The notes beneath the pieces are model-generated. The model was given only the letters and a program-made list of their open reading frames with translations, did not search any database and was not told where the DNA came from. Shown one piece after another: positions 34,104-42,728 of a stretch of 64,000 bases of DNA (its first letter is position 1; each line of letters starts with the position of its first letter). The position numbers and the translations under genes were made by a program. This DNA comes from DSYU01 sp964437595 (GTDB taxonomy: Bacteria; Chloroflexota; Anaerolineae; Anaerolineales; Anaerolineaceae). Location: positions 62,001 through 126,000 of the forward strand of contig CAYTHO010000003.1 of the NCBI GenBank assembly GCA_964437595.1, read 5' to 3'.

Positions 34104-37100
34104 CTATCCCTTTCGGAGCTGAACCAGCTCGCGCAGGTCCGCCGTACTCAATTCGGTCAACCAGCTCTCGCCGCTGCCCAGGATCGTCTCGGCCAGGCCC
34201 TTTTTGCTCTCGATCATATCGTCGATCATTTCTTCCAGCGTGCCCGCGGTGATAAATTTATGCACCAGTACGTTTTGCTTCTGCCCAATACGGAAAGCGC
34301 GGTCGGTGGCCTGGTTTTCCACTGCCGGATTCCACCAGCGGTCGAAGTGAAAAACATGGTTTGCGCGGGTCAGGTTCAACCCGAGTCCGCCAGCTTTCAA
34401 TGACAGGATGAAGACGGGTGGTCCATTCGGGTCCTGCTGGAAGCGGTGAATCATGCCGTCGCGCGCGCGTGTGGGGGTTCCACCGTGCAGGTACAGCACC
34501 TGGCTGCCGAGCGCCTGCGGCAGGGTTTCGGCCAGGAGCGTGCCCATCTCAGCAAACTGGGTGAAGATCAGCGCGCGGTCTCCCTCGGCCAGGATTTCTT
34601 CGAGCATTTCCACCAGACGTTCCAGCTTGCCGCTGCGCTCCACCCACGAGCTTACTTCCGCGGGGGGGATTGTGTCTACCTGGTGTAGGAACTGAACCGG
34701 GTGATTGCAGACCTGCTTCAACTGCATCAACATACTGAGCACGTTGCCGCGCCGGCTGATGCCGTCGCTGTCTTCTACTTTCTTTAATGCATCCTGCACA
34801 ACGGCTTCATACAGAGTCGCCTGTTCTTCCGTCAGGTTGCAGTAAACTTTCGCCTCGATCTTTTCTGGCAGGTCTTGAATAACGTTCGGGTCGGTCTTTA
34901 CCCGGCGCAGAATGAATGGCCCAACCATTTTCCGCAGCCGCTCCGCGGCAGTGGTATCGTTATAGCGCTCGATGGGCAGAACATACTGGGTGCGGAAGGC
35001 ATCGCGCGTGCCCAGGTAGCCGGGGTTGAGGAAATGCATGATCGACCACAGTTCAATCAGCCGGTTTTCGACCGGCGTGCCGGTGAGCGCCAGGCGGAAA
35101 TTGGCCGGGAACTGGCGTATGGCCTGGGTCTGCCGCGCGGATGGATTTTTGATATTCTGGGCCTCGTCCAGGATAACGCCATGCCAGTGAACCGCCTGCA
35201 GAAAATCCGCATCCTGGCGCGCCAGCACGTAGCTGGTCAGCACCAGGTCAACGTTGCGAAGGATATCGCTGAAGGCCTCGCCGCGCAGGCGCGTGGGGCC
35301 CTGGTGGATATAGGTGCGCAGTCCGGGTGAAAAACGGCGGATTTCATGCTCCCAGTTGGTTACTACGGAGGTTGGCGCAACCAGAAGCACGGGGGCCGAG
35401 AATTTGCCCAGCTTCTCTTTCTCTTTCAGTAACAAGGCCAGGGTCTGGATGGTTTTTCCCAGGCCCATATCATCGGCCAGGCAGGCGCCCAAGCCCCATT
35501 CGCGGAAGAAGGTCAGCCAGGCATAACCAAAGCGCTGGTACGGGCGCAGCTCGCCGGTCAGCCCGGATGGTTGGGGCAGCTCGCTGACTTTGCCCGGCTT
35601 GCTGAAGCGTTCCATCCAGTCCGTCAGCCAGTCTTCGGTGACCACTTCTTCCACGGGCAGGTCTGGAGAAATTTCATTGGCGTTCATCCCCATTTGCAGG
35701 GCTTCCAGGATGCTGATCTGCCCGTTCAGGTTTTGTTTCTCCCAGAACTTAATGGCGGCTTCGACCTGCTCCGGATCGAGCTGAACCCACTGCCCGCGGA
35801 TCTGCACCATGGGCGTCTTCAGCGCGGCCAGCGCGCGGAATTCTTGTTCGGTGAGCGATGTCTCGCCCAGCGACAGCTCCCAGTTGTACTGGATGAGGTT
35901 CTGCAGGCTGAGCTTGCCGCGCGAAATCATATCTTTGGTGATGCCATTGGCCGGAGAAAGGCGCAACCGCATGCCGAGCCGCGCGCCAGGCTTGTTCCAC
36001 CAGGGTGGAGCAAGCAGGCCAAACCCGGCCTCTTCCAGTACCGGGGCTGCTTCGCGCAGAAAGGTATATGCCTGGCGGGTATCCAGTTCCAGATGGGTAG
36101 GGCTTTTTCGTTTCAGCGTTTCCGCGACGGGTGGGAAGAGCCTCCCGGCATAACCCAGGCCGGCCAGTAGCTTCTCTTGAGGCCGGACGAACCGGCGTCC
36201 CAATTGGGTCATAACGCTGCCGGAAGTTCGCCACACCTGGTCGGCTGGAATAAACAGGCTGGGATCGTCGCGCGCCTGCAGCAGGTAATGTAACTGCCAG
36301 TCGCGCACGGGTTGTTCCGACCCGCTGACCGATGCGTCGATCACCTGCGTATCTGGCGGTTCCAGGCGGAATGCAATGCGGAAGGTGGTGTCGCCAGCCA
36401 GCGAGAGGTTGCGAATCCAGGCGCGGAAGCCGCTGTCCAGGGCCTGGGCCTGGGCGGCAGAACCGCGAATGGTAGAATCGCCGCGGAACAGGGCAGCCAG
36501 CCAGTGGTAAGCCGGGTGATTTTCCAGGGTCGGGAAGGGGCGCGGGTTTCCGTTAGTGGGGTTTTGAAGTGCGTTCTGCATCTCATAACGCGCCTCATAA
36601 GTGCCCGGGCGAGCGTCTGTCTGGGCGACCGGGCGGGGCGCCGTAGCGCGGATATGGTCCGTACCCCATTGGCGCGCCAGTGAGTCGCACAGGCTGTTGA
36701 GAAAACTAGTGAGCAGCCCGCGCGGCGTGGGCGGATAGATGCTGCCTACGGAGAAGGCATTGCTGCTTTGTTCATCGCCGTTGGGCGCGCTCCTGGCGGG
36801 TGCGCGCCGTCCTTTGGGGTTGGGCCGATTATTGGAATCGCGCCACTCGGCTCTCGAAACCGGCGGCATGTTCTTTTCCATAAAGGCCAGGCGCTGCGCA
36901 TCGCGCGGGCTGTCCAATACGGTCAGCCAGCGCGCCTGGAATCCGCTGCGCGCCGGGCTGATCACCGGAATGGCTTTTTGGGCCACCAGGGCTTCCAGCA
37001 CCAGGGTCGTGGCGATTCGCCAGTAGCGAGCATCTTCACCAGCAATTAAGCCGCGATTGCGCCGCTCGATGGTTGGAATGTCCAGCAGCACCTGCATGGC

Positions 37101-37448
37101 CTCCTGCATGGGGAACCACACTCCGCTGACGATCCAGGGGGCCAGGAACGGGCGCGTTTCCCAATCCAGCGTCCAATAGTGCTCAAGGCGCGGCGAAGGT
37201 ACCGGTCCGCTGCGCGTGCTGGGCAGAGACAGCATCACACGATCCTGGGCTGCTTCAGGCCTGCGCAGGACTTCTTTCAACGATTCGATAGGTGTTTGAT
37301 AGGGGTGCGCTTTTGGTCGGGGTCTCTGCGGTAACCGGCCATAATGGAAGGCAGGCTGCACGCAGCTCGAGTCTTCTGCCCAAAACAGGACTCTACCGGT
37401 CTCCTCCGGACGGCGAGGCGCACTCCAATGTGCATGGAGAACAAGCAT
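34104..37448 (-). CDS. SNF2 family DNA-dependent ATPase/helicase
   Basis: A 1114-residue protein. About 600 N-terminal residues form a SNF2-associated region. The motor begins with motif I ADDMGLGKTIQTLALLL (about residue 655), then motif Ia LLVAPTSVVTNW, motif II ILDEAQNIKNPSA (about 760) and motif III LTGTPVENRLIELWSI. The second RecA domain has LIFTQFAEMGTLLAETL, LSLKAGGLGLNLTRA and DRWWNPAVENQATDRAFRIGQ. All catalytic motifs are intact. These bacterial SNF2 proteins translocate on duplex DNA and may act in transcription recycling or repair. It leads a minus-strand operon with SWIM and aspartate kinase genes. Confidence 0.93.
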   Translation of the reverse strand: MLVLHAHWSAPRRPEETGRVLFWAEDSSCVQPAFHYGRLPQRPRPKAHPYQTPIESLKEVLRRPEAAQDRVMLSLPSTRSGPVPSPRLEHYWTLDWETRPFLAPWIVSGVWFPMQEAMQVLLDIPTIERRNRGLIAGEDARYWRIATTLVLEALVAQKAIPVISPARSGFQARWLTVLDSPRDAQRLAFMEKNMPPVSRAEWRDSNNRPNPKGRRAPARSAPNGDEQSSNAFSVGSIYPPTPRGLLTSFLNSLCDSLARQWGTDHIRATAPRPVAQTDARPGTYEARYEMQNALQNPTNGNPRPFPTLENHPAYHWLAALFRGDSTIRGSAAQAQALDSGFRAWIRNLSLAGDTTFRIAFRLEPPDTQVIDASVSGSEQPVRDWQLHYLLQARDDPSLFIPADQVWRTSGSVMTQLGRRFVRPQEKLLAGLGYAGRLFPPVAETLKRKSPTHLELDTRQAYTFLREAAPVLEEAGFGLLAPPWWNKPGARLGMRLRLSPANGITKDMISRGKLSLQNLIQYNWELSLGETSLTEQEFRALAALKTPMVQIRGQWVQLDPEQVEAAIKFWEKQNLNGQISILEALQMGMNANEISPDLPVEEVVTEDWLTDWMERFSKPGKVSELPQPSGLTGELRPYQRFGYAWLTFFREWGLGACLADDMGLGKTIQTLALLLKEKEKLGKFSAPVLLVAPTSVVTNWEHEIRRFSPGLRTYIHQGPTRLRGEAFSDILRNVDLVLTSYVLARQDADFLQAVHWHGVILDEAQNIKNPSARQTQAIRQFPANFRLALTGTPVENRLIELWSIMHFLNPGYLGTRDAFRTQYVLPIERYNDTTAAERLRKMVGPFILRRVKTDPNVIQDLPEKIEAKVYCNLTEEQATLYEAVVQDALKKVEDSDGISRRGNVLSMLMQLKQVCNHPVQFLHQVDTIPPAEVSSWVERSGKLERLVEMLEEILAEGDRALIFTQFAEMGTLLAETLPQALGSQVLYLHGGTPTRARDGMIHRFQQDPNGPPVFILSLKAGGLGLNLTRANHVFHFDRWWNPAVENQATDRAFRIGQKQNVLVHKFITAGTLEEMIDDMIESKKGLAETILGSGESWLTELSTADLRELVQLRKG

Positions 37449-37773
37449 GAAGGCTTTCTAAGTTGTCCTTCGGTAAGAATTTTAATACGCGGATAATTAC
37501 TTTACCGCGCTCACATTGTGAATATATTTATTTTTCTCTATTCCCGCCAATGCCGTGTTTCGGCTTCCAAAGTGTTCTTTTGGCTCTGTATGGCTCGGGA
37601 GGCAGGTGGTTTTGTTGTTGCACGCCAACTCTATAAAGTCCCTGGAAAAACCGGCTCCCTGTCATCACTGGATGGGACATTCCTGGCAGGATAGGAGTAC
37701 GCTCTTTATTCCAACCATCCACCGCTATTATATCATCACATGCGCCCCATCGGAAGAGTTGCGGGAATATTTT
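37449..37773. other. Intergenic region between SNF2 and esterase genes
   Basis: The 325-base gap holds the start region of the SNF2 operon on the minus strand. TATAAT (37732-37727, minus) is followed eight bases later by an ATG (37722) opening a 64-codon frame to 37528, with TTCCGA 17 bases upstream as a poor -35. This could be a leaderless small gene or simply the promoter of a long SNF2 leader (about 270 bases). The predicted peptide is basic and Pro-rich with no motif. I see no tRNA or repeat here. Confidence 0.3.
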
Positions 37774-38592
37774 TCAATACCCCAGCGACTTCAACCACTT
37801 GCCGCACAGCGCCGTCCAGGCGCTGGCATGCGGGTGGTCGGTCGCCAGCCCAAGACCGTGCTGTCCGCTGGGAAACACGTGCAGTTCAAAAGGAACCTGG
37901 CAAGCGCGCAAGGCCTGGGCGAACATCAGGCTGTTCTCCACCGGAACGGAACCATCGTCCGCGGTGTGCCAGAGAAAGGTTGGGGGTGTTTGCGGCGAAA
38001 CTTGTTTCTCATTTGAGAAGGCTTCGCGCAGGCTTTCGGGTGGGTTGGTTCCCAACAGGTTCTCCATCGAGCCCAGGTGGCCGAATTTGCCAAACGAAAT
38101 GACCGGGTAGCACAAGACCATGGCGTCGGGGCGGCTGCTGTAGCGGCTGACGGTATCTTCCGGGCCATCCAGTGATTCAAAGTGCGTCCCGGCGCAGGAG
38201 GCAAGGTGCCCGCCGGCAGAAAAACCCAGGATGCCCACCCGCTGCGGGTTGACCGCCCATTCCGCGGCGCGGCTGCGTACGAGCTGAATCGCCCGCCGGG
38301 CGTCTAACAGGGGTATGGGGCTGCGGTATGGCGCCACGCGATAATCCAGGACGAAGGCGGATATGCCCAGGCTGTTCAGCCACAATGCCACGGGTTCGGC
38401 TTCGTGGGGAGCTTTTTTGCCATAGCCTCCGCCAGGCAGCACAACGATTGCTCCATGCAGGGCTGCGCCGGGCGCCAGGTAGGGGGCAATGGTAGGGGGC
38501 GCTTGATCGTATGCCGGGCTAAATCCGGGCGGCGTGCCGGGCCAAATGGGCACCGCAGATGGGGGAGGGTTCCATTGAGAAGGGTCAGCCAT
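37774..38592 (-). CDS. Alpha/beta-hydrolase esterase (acetyl esterase/BD-FAE-like)
   Basis: A 272-residue alpha/beta-hydrolase. The oxyanion motif VVLPGGGYGKKAPHE, the nucleophile elbow LGFSAGGHLAS, a likely catalytic Asp in HTADDGSVPVENS and the His in SGQHGLGLA are in the expected order. The profile fits carbohydrate esterases that remove acetyl or feruloyl groups from xylan-type sugars. There is no signal peptide, so it would work on imported oligosaccharides. GGAG lies about 9 bases before the ATG. It is divergent from the molybdenum hydroxylase operon. Confidence 0.88.
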   Translation of the reverse strand: MADPSQWNPPPSAVPIWPGTPPGFSPAYDQAPPTIAPYLAPGAALHGAIVVLPGGGYGKKAPHEAEPVALWLNSLGISAFVLDYRVAPYRSPIPLLDARRAIQLVRSRAAEWAVNPQRVGILGFSAGGHLASCAGTHFESLDGPEDTVSRYSSRPDAMVLCYPVISFGKFGHLGSMENLLGTNPPESLREAFSNEKQVSPQTPPTFLWHTADDGSVPVENSLMFAQALRACQVPFELHVFPSGQHGLGLATDHPHASAWTALCGKWLKSLGY

Positions 38593-38714
38593 TCATTACA
38601 CTCCACATCGAAGGTAAACCCAATATAGCACAATCCGGTGGAAAATAGGGTCAATATTGTATATAATTTTTTACAGGGGATTTCGCGGGCATTTCCAACC
38701 TGGGGAGGTGTGCT

Positions 38715-39581
38715 TTGCAAAACTTCGAATACGTAGCCGCGCAAAGTGTGAATGAGGTGATCAGGCTGCTCTCGCAAAATGGCGGGCAGGCCCGTATTCT
38801 GAGCGGGGGGACCGACCTCATTGTGCAGATGCGCGAAGGACGCAAAAAAGCGCAGCGGATCATTGACATCAAACAAATCCCGGAAGCCAATGAACTCACC
38901 TATCATCCCACGAGCGGGCTGACCATCGGCGCGGCGGTGCCCTGCTACCGGATTTGCGCGGAACTGCGCGCCGCCCATGCCTACCCTGGCCTGGTCGATG
39001 CGATTTCGCTGATTGGAGGCACGCAGATTCAGGGACGGGCCAGCGTGGGTGGAAACCTGTGTAACGGCTCCCCTGCCGCGGACAGCATCCCGGCCTTAAT
39101 TGTGCATCGGGCATCGTGCATCGTTGCTGGGCCGGACGGCGGCAGGGAGGTTCCGGTAGCGCAGTTCTGCACTGCCCCCGGCCAAACCGTCCTGCGGCCA
39201 GATGAATTCCTTCTCGCCATCTATGTCCCGCCGGTTCCGGCGAATTTTGGCGCGCACTACCTGCGCTTCATCCCGCGCAACGAGATGGATATCGCCGTGG
39301 TAGGGGTTGGGGCATCGGTGGCGCTGGACGATGCGAAAGAAATATTTATTTCGGTCAAGGTGGCGCTGGGCGCCGTAGCGCCTACGCCGCTGTACGTCCC
39401 CGAGGTTAGGACATTCTTGACTGGTAAGTCCGTTACCAGCGAGAATATTTTTGAGGCCGCGCGCATTGCGCAGGCCGCGGCGCGGCCCATCAGCGATATG
39501 CGCGGCACGGCGGAACAGCGCAGGCATCTTTCCATGGTGCTCACTCGCCGAGCAATCACCGAAGCGGTCAAGAGGGCCTGA
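38715..39581 (+). CDS. Molybdenum hydroxylase FAD-binding subunit (XdhB/CoxM family)
   Basis: A 288-residue FAD subunit of a xanthine dehydrogenase-type enzyme. It starts with TTG, preceded by GGGGAGG about 6 bases upstream. The two FAD-binding loops are LSGGTDLIVQMREG near residue 33 and GRASVGGNLCNGSPAADSIP near residue 108, and the C-terminal CO dehydrogenase flavoprotein domain follows. It passes electrons from the 2Fe-2S subunit to NAD or another acceptor. It is the first gene of the FAD/Fe-S/Mo operon, with one base between its stop and the next ATG. Confidence 0.92.
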   Translation: MQNFEYVAAQSVNEVIRLLSQNGGQARILSGGTDLIVQMREGRKKAQRIIDIKQIPEANELTYHPTSGLTIGAAVPCYRICAELRAAHAYPGLVDAISLIGGTQIQGRASVGGNLCNGSPAADSIPALIVHRASCIVAGPDGGREVPVAQFCTAPGQTVLRPDEFLLAIYVPPVPANFGAHYLRFIPRNEMDIAVVGVGASVALDDAKEIFISVKVALGAVAPTPLYVPEVRTFLTGKSVTSENIFEAARIAQAAARPISDMRGTAEQRRHLSMVLTRRAITEAVKRA

Positions 39582-39582
39582 T

Positions 39583-40125
39583 ATGACAAAAAAGACGGTG
39601 GTTACAGCGACGATTAACGGGGAGGAAGTCGCCTTCCTGTGCGAGCCGCGCGAGAGCCTGCTGGAGGTGTTGCGCGAAACCCTCGGGCTGACAGGGGCGA
39701 AGGAAGGCTGTAATAACGGCAATTGCGGCGCGTGCAATGTGATTCTGGATGGCGTGCTGGTCAATGCCTGCCTGGTGCTTGCGGTGGAAATTGAAGGCCG
39801 CTCGCTGACCACAATTGAGGGGATTGCCTCGCCGGATGGCCTGCACCCTCTTCAGCGGTCATTTCTGGAAGCCGCGGCTTTACAGTGCGGGGTGTGTACG
39901 CCGGGCTTTATTGTGGCATCCAAGGCGCTGCTCGATCAAAACCCCGACCCAAGCGAAAATGAGGTGCGGCACTGGCTGGCTGGTAATCTCTGCCGCTGCA
40001 CCGGCTATGACAAAATTGTGCGCGCAGTGCTGGACGCCGCGGCGGTAATGCGAGCCGGGGCGGTAATGCAATCAGAGGGCCCGGCTCAACCTGGGGCGGC
40101 GCAGACCGAGGAGGCAGCGCTATGA
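39583..40125 (+). CDS. Molybdenum hydroxylase 2Fe-2S subunit (XdhC/CoxS family)
   Basis: A 180-residue iron-sulfur subunit. The plant-type 2Fe-2S cluster is formed by CNNGNCGAC with a later Cys (NACLVLA), and the second, alpha-helical cluster by QCGVCTPGF and NLCRCTGY. Both are complete. The start is the ATG one base after the previous stop. The last 30 residues are an Ala/Gly-rich tail. It overlaps the molybdenum subunit gene by four bases (ATGA). Confidence 0.95.
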   Translation: MTKKTVVTATINGEEVAFLCEPRESLLEVLRETLGLTGAKEGCNNGNCGACNVILDGVLVNACLVLAVEIEGRSLTTIEGIASPDGLHPLQRSFLEAAALQCGVCTPGFIVASKALLDQNPDPSENEVRHWLAGNLCRCTGYDKIVRAVLDAAAVMRAGAVMQSEGPAQPGAAQTEEAAL

Positions 40126-42419
40126 CCGCCAGACCGAAGAAGGGAAAGACACCCGTGGGCAATGGACAGAATTTGTACAAAGTGATCGGCACCCGGCCAG
40201 CCCGCCATGATGGTACGGATAAGGTGATCGGGCGCGCGCTGTACGGAGCGGACATTCGCCTGCCGGGCATGCTGTTCGGCGCGGTGCTGCGCAGCCCGCA
40301 CGCCCACGCGCGCATCCTGTCGATCGATACCAGCCGGGCCGAAAAACTGCCCGGCGTGCGCGCGGTAATCACTTCCGCGGATTTGCCCGGCCTGCAGGAT
40401 AAGATTGCCGAACTGGGGGAAGGGGTGATCAACCTGCGCTATCAGAGCTGGAATACCCTGGCACGGGAGAAAACGCTGTACTTTGGCCATGCCGTCGCGG
40501 CGGTAGCGGCGACCAGCCTTCATATTGCTCAGGAAGCCGTGGAATTGATCCAGGTGGATTATCAGGTGCTTCCGCCAGTGCTGGATACGATCCAGGCGAT
40601 GCGCCCGGATGCACCTGTGCTGCTGGACGATCTCAATATGGTCGAGCTTGGCGAGAAGATCGGGCACAAGGGCAACATCGCCGAGCACTTCCAGCACCGT
40701 CTGGGGGATATCGACCAGGGATTTGCGGAAGCCGCGCTGATCGTTGAGCGAGAATTCTTTACCTCGACCGTGCACCAGGGCTATATTGAGCCGCAAAACG
40801 GTACGGCGATATGGAACCTGGACGGGCAAATCACCATCTGGTGCAGCACCCAGGGCGCGTTCGGCGTGCGCGACCAGGTGTCTGAGATCCTGCAGGTTCC
40901 CATCGCTAGGATTCGGGTCATCCCGATGGAGATCGGCGGCGGGTTTGGCGGGAAGAATTCGGTCTATCTGGAGCCGCTGGCGGCGGCGCTATCGCGGAAG
41001 GCTGGCAGCCATCCGGTCAAGATGACGATGAGCCGCGCGGAAGTGCTCGCGGCGACGGGACCTACCTCGGGGTCGCATATCCGCGTGAAAATGGGCGCGG
41101 ATAGCAGTGGAAAAATTACCGCTGCGCAGGCTTACATGGCGTATGAGGCTGGCGCCTTCCCCGGTTCACCGGTGGGGTCGGGTGCCGGGGTGATCTTCTC
41201 GCCGTACAATATCCCGAATGTTCTGATTGATGGCTACGATGTGGTGGTCAATAAGCCGCGCGCCGCGGCATACCGCGCGCCGGGCGGCTCAAACGCAAAC
41301 TTTGCCGCGGAAACGGTCGTCGATGAGATGGCTGAAAAACTGGGCATCGATCCGCTGGTGTTCCGGCAGATGAACGGCGCAAAAGAAGGCGACCGGCGCG
41401 CCGAGGGTCCGACTTACAAGCGGATTGGTTACCTGGAGACGGTCGAAGCGGCGCTTAACAGCCCGCACTACCGGTTGCTGCTCGAAGGGCCAAACCGGGG
41501 GCGGGGCGTTGCCAGCGGGTATTGGGGCAACTATGGCGGAAAATCGAGCGCATCCGCCAGCCTGAACCCGGATGGATCGATCAGCCTCGTTGAGGGATCG
41601 GTGGATATCGGCGGCAGCCGTACGGCAATCGCCATGCAGCTTGCGGAAACCCTGCAAATTCCGGTCGAGCAGGTCCGCCCGATGGTAGGAGATACCGATA
41701 CCATTGGCTATACCGAAGGGACGTATGGCAGCCGCACCACCTTTGCTACCGGGTGGGCCGTGTATGAGTTGGGTAAAAACCTGATCCGCGAGGTGACCCA
41801 GCGGGTTGCGGAATATTGGGAAGTGGAACTGGGCCAGGTGCAGTACGCGCAGGGCATCCTAACCAGCCAGGGCAGGCAGATGTCGCTGCAGGAACTGGGC
41901 GCCAGGATGGATGATGTGGGCGGGCCGGTGAGCGCCAGTGTTTCGTTGTATGCCGAAAACTGGGGGCCTGCCTTTGCCACGCACATCGTGGATGTCGAGG
42001 TTGACCCAGAGACCGGCAAAGTGACACTGCTGCGGTATACCGCCGTGCAGGACGTTGGCACGGCCATCCACCCGGACTACGTTGAAGGCCAAATCCAGGG
42101 TGGGGCGGCGCAGGGCATCGGCTGGGGCTTGAATGAGGAGTACGTTTATGATGAATGCGGCAGGCTGCTCAATGCCAGCTTCCTGGATTACCGCATCCCT
42201 ACTACGCTGGACCTACCGATGATTGACACGGTGATCGTAGAGGTTCCCAACCCGGGTCACCCGTATGGGGTGCGAGGGGTAGGCGAGGTGCCCATCGTCC
42301 CACCGCCCGCGGCGATCGCCAATGCCATTTACCAGGCAGTTGGGGTGCGCCTCGATCGTCTGCCCATGTCTCCAGGGAGAATCTTGGAAGCGCTGCTGGC
42401 AAAAGAAGCGCAAACGTAG
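40122..42419 (+). CDS. Molybdenum hydroxylase catalytic subunit (xanthine dehydrogenase/aldehyde oxidase type)
   Basis: A 765-residue molybdopterin-binding subunit. GGGFGGKNSVYLEPLAA is the cofactor loop, and RGVGEVPIVPPPAAIANAI near the C-terminus holds the catalytic glutamate of this family. The active-site loop reads AYRAPGGSNAN, not the AYRCSFR of form I CO dehydrogenase, so CO oxidation is excluded. Possible substrates are purines, nicotinate-type heterocycles or aldehydes. The gene follows the FAD and Fe-S genes and precedes a MoaD/ThiS-like gene. No XdhC-type chaperone is visible nearby. Confidence 0.93.
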   Translation: MTARPKKGKTPVGNGQNLYKVIGTRPARHDGTDKVIGRALYGADIRLPGMLFGAVLRSPHAHARILSIDTSRAEKLPGVRAVITSADLPGLQDKIAELGEGVINLRYQSWNTLAREKTLYFGHAVAAVAATSLHIAQEAVELIQVDYQVLPPVLDTIQAMRPDAPVLLDDLNMVELGEKIGHKGNIAEHFQHRLGDIDQGFAEAALIVEREFFTSTVHQGYIEPQNGTAIWNLDGQITIWCSTQGAFGVRDQVSEILQVPIARIRVIPMEIGGGFGGKNSVYLEPLAAALSRKAGSHPVKMTMSRAEVLAATGPTSGSHIRVKMGADSSGKITAAQAYMAYEAGAFPGSPVGSGAGVIFSPYNIPNVLIDGYDVVVNKPRAAAYRAPGGSNANFAAETVVDEMAEKLGIDPLVFRQMNGAKEGDRRAEGPTYKRIGYLETVEAALNSPHYRLLLEGPNRGRGVASGYWGNYGGKSSASASLNPDGSISLVEGSVDIGGSRTAIAMQLAETLQIPVEQVRPMVGDTDTIGYTEGTYGSRTTFATGWAVYELGKNLIREVTQRVAEYWEVELGQVQYAQGILTSQGRQMSLQELGARMDDVGGPVSASVSLYAENWGPAFATHIVDVEVDPETGKVTLLRYTAVQDVGTAIHPDYVEGQIQGGAAQGIGWGLNEEYVYDECGRLLNASFLDYRIPTTLDLPMIDTVIVEVPNPGHPYGVRGVGEVPIVPPPAAIANAIYQAVGVRLDRLPMSPGRILEALLAKEAQT

Positions 42420-42464
42420 GCGTGCTTTCCGCGTTCAGACGCTTTCCATGTAACGGTTAAAGAT

Positions 42465-42728
42465 ATGGCTGTCGTTTTCGTACCAGCACTGCTGCGCGAC
42501 CTGACGGGTGGGGTAGATTCGGTGACCCTACCAGGTCAGACCGTGCGCGAGGTAATCGAACAGCTTGACGATCGCTGCCCAGGCGTGAAGGCGCGCCTGA
42601 TGACCGGCGACCAGCTCCGACCGGGCATTGCGGTGGTAGTGGATGGCGCCGTCACTCGCCGCCGGCTGCGGCACCGGCTGGAGGAAAACAGCGAAGTGCA
42701 CTTCCTGTCCGCAATCAGCGGGGGGTAA
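42465..42728 (+). CDS. MoaD/ThiS-like ubiquitin-fold sulfur carrier
   Basis: An 87-residue beta-grasp protein ending in the Gly-Gly tail (AISGG) that is thiocarboxylated in MoaD and ThiS. The core VTLPGQTVREVIEQLDDRCPG and the strand GIAVVVDGAVTR fit the family. It lies 45 bases downstream of the molybdenum hydroxylase, so it may supply dithiolene sulfur for molybdopterin synthesis for that enzyme. The end overlaps the convergent epimerase gene by 14 bases. A weak ribosome site makes coupling with the upstream gene likely. Confidence 0.85.
   Translation: MAVVFVPALLRDLTGGVDSVTLPGQTVREVIEQLDDRCPGVKARLMTGDQLRPGIAVVVDGAVTRRRLRHRLEENSEVHFLSAISGG

Noticed and set aside
32646..37448. SNF2/SWIM pair as an antiphage system
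   Set aside because: No nuclease, methylase or other effector is adjacent, and the pair is widespread outside defence islands.
40122..42419. Call as aerobic CO dehydrogenase large subunit
   Set aside because: The diagnostic AYRCSFR loop is replaced by AYRAPGG.
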